In this document: positions 24,710-32,036 of the stretch, piece by piece | Layout of the letters: each line of letters starts with the position of its first letter | Position numbering within the stretch: the stretch's first letter is position 1 | Origin: JADLBR01 sp964651705 | Lineage (GTDB): Bacteria > Verrucomicrobiota > Verrucomicrobiia > JADLBR01 | Assembly: GCA_964651705.1 (NCBI GenBank) | Contig: CAZYWZ010000018.1 | Coordinates: 17,123 to 81,122 of the forward strand | Length of the DNA stretch: 64,000 nucleotides | Direction of reading: 5' to 3' | Notes under the pieces: generated by a model | The model's input: the letters and a program-made list of their open reading frames with translations, nothing else | Told to the model about the DNA's origin: nothing | Database searches by the model: none | Position numbers and translations under genes: made by a program

Positions 24710-27337
24710 ATGAAAACGAATCCGATACTGATGCTGTGCCTCTGCCTCCAATGGTCCGGTGGTTCCCCCGCCGCCGACCCGCCGCGCCGCGTGATCGTGG
24801 TGCCGAACTTCCATCCCGCGAGCTGCGGGTGGCTGGCGAACTGGTCGGTCGAGCGGAATTACTGCGCCAACTCGTACCTGGATCATCTCGACCGCGTGCG
24901 CGATGACGCGGGGTACCATTTCGCGATCTCCGAGGTCAACAACATGATGGCGATCTTGGCGTTTCGCCCGGAGCGCTTCGAGGAGCTGAAGGCGCGCATC
25001 CGCGAGGGGCGCGCCGAGCCATGCAACGCATTTTTCCTCGAGCCGACGATCAACCTCTCCGGTGGCGAGGCACTGGTGAAGTGTGGCATCGAGGGGCTGC
25101 GGTGGCAGGAGGGGGTGCTGGGTTTCCGCCCGAGGCTGGCGTGGATGATCGACGTGACCGGGATGCACGAGCAGATGGCGCAGATCGCGGCGGGGCTGGG
25201 GTTGGATGGTTTTGCCTATTGCCGCCACAACCCGACCGGCGTCGCGATCCACTGGGCCGAGTCGCCCGACGGGACGCGCTCGCTCGCCGTCTCCCCGGGT
25301 GCCTACGCGGGTTTCGGCTCGGACTGGCGGGCGCTGTTCAAGGCGACGGAGCCACTCGGCGACAAAGAACTCGCGGGGATCCTCAAGGACCTCGAGGTCC
25401 GCGCGAATCCGTCGCCGCCCACGATCGAGGAGATCGCGCGGGCCTATTCGCCCTCGGGCGGGGAGCCGCGGCGCTCGCCGCCCGGCGCGCCGGTGCTGGT
25501 CTTCGCGGGGAGCGGCGACTATTCGCTCGCGCCCTTGTACCGGGGATATCCGGCCGAATTCATCGCGCAGTTCAAGCGGTTCGCGCCACAGTTCGCCCCG
25601 GAGTTCTCGATCCCGGGCAAGTACCTGGACGCGGTGCTCCCGGGCCTGAAGTCCGGCGCGATCCGAATCCCGACGATGCGGGGCGGCACCGCCTTCAACT
25701 ATAACGCGTTCTGGATCCAGAACCCGCGGGTGAAGACATGGTTCCGCAAATGCGAGCAAGAGCTTCAGGCGGCAGAGATGCTGGCCACGATCGCGAGCCT
25801 GAAGGGAGGGTTCGATTATCCCGTCGCGCCATTGAATCACGCGTGGCTCCTGATGTGCCTCAACATGGACCGCAACACGCTCTGGGGCGCGGCCGGGGGG
25901 ATGGTCTTCGAGCATCCCACGTCCTGGGACGCGAGGGACCGATTCGAGTGGGTCGAGAGGACGGCCCGCGAGACCTCCGCCTCGGCGCTTGGCGCGCTGC
26001 GCGGCAAAGGCGATGCGGTCGCGCTATTCAACCCGCTGAATTGGGAGAGGGACGATCCCGTCGATGTCGCCGGAGTCGGGCTCTGTCGCCCCGCGCTGCC
26101 CTCCATCGGCACGGGCGCGCCGGGCGCCCCGGACCCGTGCGCCGACATCCCCGCGCCAGAGGTGATCGAGACGAAGTTCTATTCCCTGCGGCTGGATCCC
26201 GCCACGGGCGCCATCGCCAGCCTCAAGCTCAAACCCTCCAAGCGCGAGATGCTCGGCGGCCCCGCGAACGTCGTCGTCGCCGAGCGCCAAAGGAAGCCCA
26301 GCGCCAACACCGGCGACCACATGGCCAACCGCGAGGATCGCTCGCGCATCGCGGATTCCAACACCGCCAGGCCGACGATCACCGCGCGGCGCGGGAAACT
26401 CGCCACGACGATCGAGATCCGCTCCGAGTTCCTCGATGGCGCGCCGATGGTCCGCACGATCCGGTGCTACAACGACTACCCGCGCATCGATTTCGACACC
26501 GAATTGAACGACATCCCCGACCCGACCGTCGTGGTGGCGGAGTTCCCCTTGGCGGGGGACATCGCCGAGGTGCGGCGCGGGATCCCGTTCGGTTTCTCGC
26601 ACGGTGCCTGGGCCTCCGCGCCGCCGGTCCTGGCCTCGGCCCGCGGCCTGTCGGGATGGGTCGCGGGCATCGTGCCCGCCGTGCGCTGGTCGCACTACCA
26701 GCTGGCGAACGGCTCCGGCGTGGCGCTGCTGGACCGCGGGCTCTCCGGGCGCGAGCTGACGGGCCGCACGCCCGTGATATTCCTGCTGAACACGTCGGAA
26801 AAATATCGCGGTTATCCCAACCCGTGGCTCAGCGGCAAGGGCAAGCACCGGCTCTCCTACGCGCTGGTCGCTCACGACGCGCCCTGGGCGCAGGCCCGCA
26901 TCCCGCAGATGGCCTGGGAGTTCAATTGCCCGCCGATCGCCGTGCCGGGGTCGGCGCCGATGGAGGACGTCTCGTTCGCCCAGACCTCCGACAATGTCAT
27001 CGTGGAAGCGATGCGCCGCGAGGGTGGCTTCCTTGAAATTCGCCTCGCCGAATGCCTGGGGGTCGCGGGGCACGCCCGGGTCACCCTGGATCTGCCGCAC
27101 GAGAGTGCCGCGATCACCGACCTCACCGGCGGCGGCGCCAACCCCCTCGGCGGCGGGCCGGCGTACGAGTTCCCCATCCGGCCGCAGCAGATCGTGACGC
27201 TGCGATTCCAGACGAGGGAGCCGGTCGCGGGGGTCGGGCCACTGCTGAAGTGGGATGCGCTGGTGCCGCCCCACAAACTCGAGGCGCTGCGGCATTACCT
27301 TCCCGACGTCAAGGGCCACCCGCCCGCGGGCAATTGA
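24710..27337 (+). CDS. Glycoside hydrolase family 38-like protein with altered metal site
   Basis: An 875-residue protein with a signal peptide. Its layout follows alpha-mannosidases: an N-terminal barrel ('EPTINLSGGEALVKCGIEGL', 'WMIDVTGMHEQMAQIAAGLGLDGF', with Asp148 in the nucleophile position), a three-helix bundle ('CEQELQAAEMLATIASLKGG'), and C-terminal beta-sandwiches ('YNDYPRIDFDTEL'). GH38 enzymes need zinc held by a His-x-Asp before Gly-Trp and a late His in an Asn-Gln-Phe-His-Asp motif. Here the first site reads 'HPASCGW' (residues 35-41) and the second 'NMDRNTLWG' (Arg388), so several zinc ligands appear lost. It may be a non-catalytic or changed enzyme. It lies 28 nt before the corrinoid gene, probably co-transcribed. 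Confidence 0.85.
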   Translation: MKTNPILMLCLCLQWSGGSPAADPPRRVIVVPNFHPASCGWLANWSVERNYCANSYLDHLDRVRDDAGYHFAISEVNNMMAILAFRPERFEELKARIREGRAEPCNAFFLEPTINLSGGEALVKCGIEGLRWQEGVLGFRPRLAWMIDVTGMHEQMAQIAAGLGLDGFAYCRHNPTGVAIHWAESPDGTRSLAVSPGAYAGFGSDWRALFKATEPLGDKELAGILKDLEVRANPSPPTIEEIARAYSPSGGEPRRSPPGAPVLVFAGSGDYSLAPLYRGYPAEFIAQFKRFAPQFAPEFSIPGKYLDAVLPGLKSGAIRIPTMRGGTAFNYNAFWIQNPRVKTWFRKCEQELQAAEMLATIASLKGGFDYPVAPLNHAWLLMCLNMDRNTLWGAAGGMVFEHPTSWDARDRFEWVERTARETSASALGALRGKGDAVALFNPLNWERDDPVDVAGVGLCRPALPSIGTGAPGAPDPCADIPAPEVIETKFYSLRLDPATGAIASLKLKPSKREMLGGPANVVVAERQRKPSANTGDHMANREDRSRIADSNTARPTITARRGKLATTIEIRSEFLDGAPMVRTIRCYNDYPRIDFDTELNDIPDPTVVVAEFPLAGDIAEVRRGIPFGFSHGAWASAPPVLASARGLSGWVAGIVPAVRWSHYQLANGSGVALLDRGLSGRELTGRTPVIFLLNTSEKYRGYPNPWLSGKGKHRLSYALVAHDAPWAQARIPQMAWEFNCPPIAVPGSAPMEDVSFAQTSDNVIVEAMRREGGFLEIRLAECLGVAGHARVTLDLPHESAAITDLTGGGANPLGGGPAYEFPIRPQQIVTLRFQTREPVAGVGPLLKWDALVPPHKLEALRHYLPDVKGHPPAGN

Positions 27338-27365
27338 TCCAGACAAACAAGCGAAGGAGACACAC

Positions 27366-27995
27366 ATGGATGCCATCACCGAAGCCATCAAGAGGGGGGA
27401 CCGGAAGACCGCCGTCGCCCAGACCCAGGCCGCCATCGACGGCCAATTGCCCGCGGCCCAGATCCTCGCCGCGCTGGTCGGCGGGATGGACGACGTGGGC
27501 CGGCGTTTCAAGAACAACGAGATCTACGTGCCGGAGGTGCTCATCGCCGCCCGCGCGATGAAAGAGAGCATGGCGTTGCTCAAGCCCATCCTCGTCAAGG
27601 CCGGCGTCGCGCCCGCGCACACCGCGATCATCGGCACCGTCCAGGGCGATCTCCACGACATCGGCAAGAACCTCGTGGCCATGATGTGGACGGGCGCCAA
27701 CTTCAACGTCATCGACCTGGGCACCGATGTGCCGCCGGACAAGTTCGTGGCCGCGGCACGCGAGCACAACCCCGATATCATCGGGCTCTCGGCGCTCCTG
27801 ACCACCACGATGCCCGCCATGCGCGGGACGGTGAAGGCGCTCCGCGATGCGGGATTCGGCACCCTGAAGATCGCGGTCGGCGGCGCGCCGGTGACGCAGT
27901 CGTTCGCCGAGGAGATCGGCGCGGACGGATTCTCCCCCGACGCCGGCTCGGCCGTGGACCTCGCGAGGAAACTGGCTCGAAAATTCCAGATGTAG
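27366..27995 (+). CDS. Corrinoid (B12-binding) methyltransferase protein
   Basis: A 209-residue protein with the two domains of methyl-carrying corrinoid proteins (MtaC/MtbC/MttC type). A helical cap occupies about 1-85 ('GGMDDVGRRFKNNEIYVPEVL'), and the Rossmann-like cobalamin domain carries 'GTVQGDLHDIGKNLV', whose His97 is the lower cobalt ligand, plus 'GLSALLTTTMPAMR' and 'GGAPVT'. It shuttles a methyl group between a substrate methyltransferase and an acceptor methyltransferase. AAGGAGA lies 5 nt before the ATG. Two UroD-family methyltransferases flank it. The last codons ('LARKFQM' and the stop) are identical to repeat sequence also found after the sulfatase at 56868, so the C terminus has been rewritten by a repeat. 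No corrinoid-activating ATPase is in the window. Confidence 0.94.
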   Translation: MDAITEAIKRGDRKTAVAQTQAAIDGQLPAAQILAALVGGMDDVGRRFKNNEIYVPEVLIAARAMKESMALLKPILVKAGVAPAHTAIIGTVQGDLHDIGKNLVAMMWTGANFNVIDLGTDVPPDKFVAAAREHNPDIIGLSALLTTTMPAMRGTVKALRDAGFGTLKIAVGGAPVTQSFAEEIGADGFSPDAGSAVDLARKLARKFQM

Positions 27996-28045
27996 CCACG
28001 GCCGTGAGGCCGTGGACCCAGCCCCTCCATGACTGGAGGGGCTAT
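27972..28045 (-). repeat. Cassette B with inverted 12-mer, overlapping the corrinoid gene end
   Basis: CTGGCTCGAAAA (27972-27983) is the 12-mer in inverse orientation. GTAGCCACGG starts the cassette at 27992, with CCACGGCC/GGCCGTGG and CCCCTCCA/TGGAGGGG hairpins. It ends CTAT at 28045, where repeat D begins. The same order occurs at 56868-56950. Confidence 0.85.
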
Positions 28046-28107
28046 CCCCCGCCGAAGGGCGAAGGCCCTTCGCTACTAGCGAGTTACGTCGTATTTTCGA
28101 GTCAGCC
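28042..28107 (+). repeat. 66-nt repeat D, copy 1
   Basis: It holds the hairpin GAAGGGC/GCCCTTC, CTACTAGCGAGTTAC and the 12-mer TTTTCGAGTCAG (28094-28105). It is identical to 43848-43913 except for one base. Together with cassette B it fills the space between the corrinoid gene and the second UroD-family gene. Confidence 0.9.
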
Positions 28108-28173
28108 CCGCGCCGTGCGCCTCACAAAATCGCCATCGCGGAGTGGCGGTGCCTGCTGCTAGGGTCTCGTGTC

Positions 28174-29226
28174 ATGACCCCGCGCGAGAACCTGCTCCGC
28201 GCCATACGGTTCGATGGACCCGAGCACATCCCCATGCAGTATGTGATCAACGCGTCCTGCTGGCATCACTATGACCCATCGGCGCTGCTTGACCTCATGG
28301 GGGCGCACCCGCTGCTGTTTCCCGGCTTCGCGCGACCGGCCGGGGAGTTTCAACCAGATCTCCTCCCCAACGCGCGGGCGGGAGTCCCGTACGCGGACCC
28401 GTGGGGCTGCGTCTGGACGACCACCGACGACGGCATCGTCGGCACGGTCCACGATTCGCCCCTGCGGTCGTGGGAAAATTTCGGCGCCTTTCGCCCGCCG
28501 GACCCGGAGGTCACCGATGGCCTCGGGCCGATCGATTGGGCGCGGGCCGGGGAGGCGTTGGCCGAGGCGATATCGCGCGGCGAGCCCGCCATCGCGGGCC
28601 TGCCGCACGGGCACACGTTTCTCCGGCTACAGGACCTGCGCGGCTACGAGAACCTCCTGTTGGACATGACCGACGAAGACCCGAATCTCGATCGGCTCAT
28701 CGGCATGGTCGCCGATTTCAATCTCGGATGCGTGCGCCGCTGGCTGGATCTGGGCCCGGACATGCTCCAGTATCCCGAGGACCTGGGCATGCAGGTGGGG
28801 CCGATGTTGCCGGCGGCCCTCTTCCGGAAATATATCCAACCCGTCTATCGGCGCATCATGGCGCCGGCCAAGGAGCGGGGCGTCATCGTCCACATGCACT
28901 CCGACGGGGACATCCGCTCGCTGATCGACGACATCCTCGGCTGCGGCGTCGATGTCATCAATCTCCAGGACCGCGTCAACGGGATCGACTGGTTGGCGCA
29001 GAATCTCGTTGGCAGGGTTTGCATCGATCTCGACATCGATCGTCAAAAGATCACGCCGTATGGCACCCCGAGCGACATCGACGCCCTGGTCCGGGAGGAG
29101 GTCGAGACGCTGGGCGACCCCCGCGGGGGCCTGCTCATGGTCTACGGCCTTTACCCCGGGGTTCCGCTGGACAACGCGGCCGCCGTGATGGATGCGATGG
29201 AGAGGTACGCGGATCTCCACAGCTGA
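28174..29226 (+). CDS. Second uroporphyrinogen decarboxylase family methyltransferase
   Basis: A 350-residue cytoplasmic UroD-fold protein starting 'TPRENLLRAIRFDGPEHIPM', the usual opening of the non-haem branch ('R..L..AL....PDRVP'). Later segments 'VIVHMHSDGDIRSLIDDILGCGVDVINLQD' and 'VCIDLDIDRQ' correspond to the strand with the zinc-binding His and the following Asp. The His-x-Cys of MtaA is replaced by His-Met-His-Ser, which suggests another metal arrangement. It differs clearly from the first paralogue at 23310. Its place after the corrinoid gene supports a methyltransferase role, for example the substrate-specific partner, but the substrate is unknown. The start ATG has only a weak ribosome site. 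Confidence 0.85.
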   Translation: MTPRENLLRAIRFDGPEHIPMQYVINASCWHHYDPSALLDLMGAHPLLFPGFARPAGEFQPDLLPNARAGVPYADPWGCVWTTTDDGIVGTVHDSPLRSWENFGAFRPPDPEVTDGLGPIDWARAGEALAEAISRGEPAIAGLPHGHTFLRLQDLRGYENLLLDMTDEDPNLDRLIGMVADFNLGCVRRWLDLGPDMLQYPEDLGMQVGPMLPAALFRKYIQPVYRRIMAPAKERGVIVHMHSDGDIRSLIDDILGCGVDVINLQDRVNGIDWLAQNLVGRVCIDLDIDRQKITPYGTPSDIDALVREEVETLGDPRGGLLMVYGLYPGVPLDNAAAVMDAMERYADLHS

Positions 29227-29357
29227 GTCCTCTCCGGGCGGCAGGCAAACTGCCGGGGCGGGTTTTCCCATTGTGTGGGGCGAGATTTTTAATTGACCGC
29301 TGACCGGCAACCGCGGGAGAATCGCGGGCACGGAGCACTTGTCCTGGGAGGAGGTGT

Positions 29358-31964
29358 ATGCGTCGCGCGCGTTGTCATTGCAGCAAGATTTGCCGAACCC
29401 TCCTGGCGACGTCCGCGGCGAGCGTGCTGGTCATCCAGCCTGTCGTTTCCCGGGCGGCGGTGCGGGTCAAGGCCAACAACAGCAGCAATCTGAATCTGGC
29501 CGCAAGTTGGACTGGCGCCGTCGTCCCGGGGTACGGGGACACGGCGCTGTGGAACAGTTCGGTCACCGGCGCCAACGCCGTGCTTCTGGGTGGAAACCTG
29601 ACCTTCCGGGGGATCTCGATTGTGAATCCCGGAGGGTCCGTGGCCATTGGTGGGACAAGCACCCTAACGTTGGGCCCCGGTGGCATCGACATGCGACGGG
29701 CCACGCAGGATTTTACCCTGACAAACTTGAGCCTCGTCCTCAGCCATGGGGAGCAGGTCTGGGCCGTCACTAACGGGAGGTCGCTCACCGTGAGCCCGGG
29801 TACCCTGGTGCGGGACGGCTCGGCCACCCTGAATTTCTTGGGAGGGGGGACCGTGGCCACCGCGACCTTCACCAACGACGCCACCGGGATCATAGGCACC
29901 TGGGCCAGCCACGGCGCCTCGAACTTCATCCGATACGCCACCGTGAGCGGTGGCAACATCATCGGCTACTCCGGTGGTGAGTCCGCGCCCACGGCAGCGA
30001 GTGTCGTCGACACCACCGGAACCACGAATTACGACGTCGCAGCCGTCGGTACCCTCGGGGCGGGCGCCTCCTTCAATACCCTCCGCTACACGGGCGCCGC
30101 GGGCACGGTCGCGGGCGATTTCTCGGCAAATGGGCTCATGAACGCCGGCTCCGGCGCGCTCGCGTTCAGCAACACTGTCACCATCGGGGCAAACCGGTCT
30201 CTGGTGATCACCTCGCCGGACGCGACGAGGGCCATCACGATATCCGGCATCATCAGCAATAACGCCGGCGGTTCCTCGGGCCTCGTCAAGTCTGGGCTGG
30301 GCACCGTCACCCTATCGGGCACCAACGCCTACGATGGACCCACGATGGTCAACGCCGGGATCTTGATCATCAAGAACGGCGCGGCGCTGGGCGCCCCCGG
30401 CGGTACGGCCTTCGTCTACCGTGCCGACGGCACCAATGCCACGCCGACCGACTCGACCGGCCAACTCAGGCTCGACCCCGGGAGCGGCGGCGGCTTCGTC
30501 CTAGACAAGACCGTGTTCATCGAGGGCTCCGAAAATTACGGCTATGGGGGAACGCTGTTGAATGCCTCGGGGACCAACGCCATCAACGGCAACGTGCTCC
30601 TCAGTCCCTTGGGGAGCCGGATTGGCGTCTCGGGCGGCAGTCGGCTCGAGTTGAACGGCCAGGTGATCCGCACGAATGCCAGCTACAATCCCCAGCTCGT
30701 CTTCAACGCCACCGGACGCCTGGTTGCCAACGGCGCGATCGACATTGGGACCGGCCAGCTGTATGCGCATTCGGGCGGCACCAACGAGCTGAATGCCAAG
30801 GCCACGCTCGGCACCCTCGCGATCCAGTATGGCAACACGGTGGTGCTGGGCGTGGACGACGCCCTATCGTCGAATGCCGTGGTCTCGATTGGCGTCGGCT
30901 CCGGCGCGACCACCAACGGCGGTGCCCTGGACCTCAACGGTCACGCCCTGACAATCGCCGGGCTTCGCAATGAGGGGTTTCACCCCCAGAACAACGTGAC
31001 CAGCGCCACGCCCGCCACGCTGACGATCAGCAACAGCGCCGCTTTTGCTTTCGGCGGCAGGATCACCGGCGGGGTGGCGATTGACAAGCGTGGTGCGGGG
31101 ACCCAAACCCTCTTTGGGACCAACACCCACACCGGCGATACGACGGTCTACGGCGGCCGACTCGTGGTCGGAAATCGGCTTTCGTTGCAGAATTCCACCC
31201 TCAATCTGCAGATCAACAACGGCGCGGCCCTAAGCAATGACACGTCGTTCGTGCTCGGCGGTCTCGCCGGCTCTGGCAATCTGGGGCTCACCAATCTGGC
31301 GGGCTCCGCGGTCACCCTGTTGGTGGGTAACAATGGGGCCAGCACGGTCTACTCCGGTTCGTTGGACGGAGGCGGCGGCCTCACGAAGATCGGATCGGGA
31401 GAATTGGACCTCACCGGCGTCAACAGCTACGCAAGCGCCACCGTCGTCTCCAACGGCCTGCTGTCGGTCAATGGGAGGCACTTTGGCGGGGCGGGCTACA
31501 CGGTAGCTTCGGGCGGTACCCTCGGGGGCACGGGGATCATCGATGCGGCGATCCAGGTGTTGGCCAACGGCATCGTTGCCCCAGGCAACTCCATCGGGAC
31601 CCTGACCATCAGCAACAACTTCGACCTCGATGGAATCCTCCAGATCGAGTTGGCCAATGCCGCCGGACTCGCGGGCTCAAGCGATCTCTTGGGAGTGAAT
31701 GGCTTTTTCGACATCACCAACGGCGTCGTCCAGTTTGTCTTCACGGGGACGATGACCAACGACCACTACATCTTCGCCCAATACGACACGTTCTCCGGGG
31801 GCCCGTTCCTCGACGTGCAGAATCTGCCCACGGGTTATGAGATCCAATACAATTATCTGGGCAGCAACCAGATTGCGCTGGTCATCCCCGAGCCATCCAG
31901 TTGGGCGTTGCTCGTTTGCAGCGTGGGGCTCTTGGCCGTTGCCCATCGTCGTCGTCCAAGGTAA
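29358..31964 (+). CDS. Autotransporter-type beta-strand repeat protein with PEP-CTERM anchor
   Basis: An 868-residue surface protein. After a signal peptide it consists of Gly/Ala/Thr/Asn-rich parallel beta-helix repeats of the autotransporter-associated type: 'GLVKSGLGTVTLSGTNAYDG', 'KRGAGTQTLFGTNTHTGDT' and 'LTKIGSGELDLTGVNSYA'. It ends with a classical PEP-CTERM signal, 'VIPEPSSWALL', a hydrophobic segment and 'HRRRPR' at the very end. There is no outer-membrane beta-barrel, so it is not a true autotransporter; exosortase processing to the cell surface is expected. GGGAGGAGGT precedes the ATG. Such proteins are thought to be adhesins or matrix proteins. It is transcribed alone. Confidence 0.93.
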   Translation: MRRARCHCSKICRTLLATSAASVLVIQPVVSRAAVRVKANNSSNLNLAASWTGAVVPGYGDTALWNSSVTGANAVLLGGNLTFRGISIVNPGGSVAIGGTSTLTLGPGGIDMRRATQDFTLTNLSLVLSHGEQVWAVTNGRSLTVSPGTLVRDGSATLNFLGGGTVATATFTNDATGIIGTWASHGASNFIRYATVSGGNIIGYSGGESAPTAASVVDTTGTTNYDVAAVGTLGAGASFNTLRYTGAAGTVAGDFSANGLMNAGSGALAFSNTVTIGANRSLVITSPDATRAITISGIISNNAGGSSGLVKSGLGTVTLSGTNAYDGPTMVNAGILIIKNGAALGAPGGTAFVYRADGTNATPTDSTGQLRLDPGSGGGFVLDKTVFIEGSENYGYGGTLLNASGTNAINGNVLLSPLGSRIGVSGGSRLELNGQVIRTNASYNPQLVFNATGRLVANGAIDIGTGQLYAHSGGTNELNAKATLGTLAIQYGNTVVLGVDDALSSNAVVSIGVGSGATTNGGALDLNGHALTIAGLRNEGFHPQNNVTSATPATLTISNSAAFAFGGRITGGVAIDKRGAGTQTLFGTNTHTGDTTVYGGRLVVGNRLSLQNSTLNLQINNGAALSNDTSFVLGGLAGSGNLGLTNLAGSAVTLLVGNNGASTVYSGSLDGGGGLTKIGSGELDLTGVNSYASATVVSNGLLSVNGRHFGGAGYTVASGGTLGGTGIIDAAIQVLANGIVAPGNSIGTLTISNNFDLDGILQIELANAAGLAGSSDLLGVNGFFDITNGVVQFVFTGTMTNDHYIFAQYDTFSGGPFLDVQNLPTGYEIQYNYLGSNQIALVIPEPSSWALLVCSVGLLAVAHRRRPR

Positions 31965-32036
31965 TTTGGGGACGCAGTCCGGCAGACTTCCACTGGCCGA
32001 GTACCTACGACGGGGCGCGCGCGCTGTGGCTTTCGG

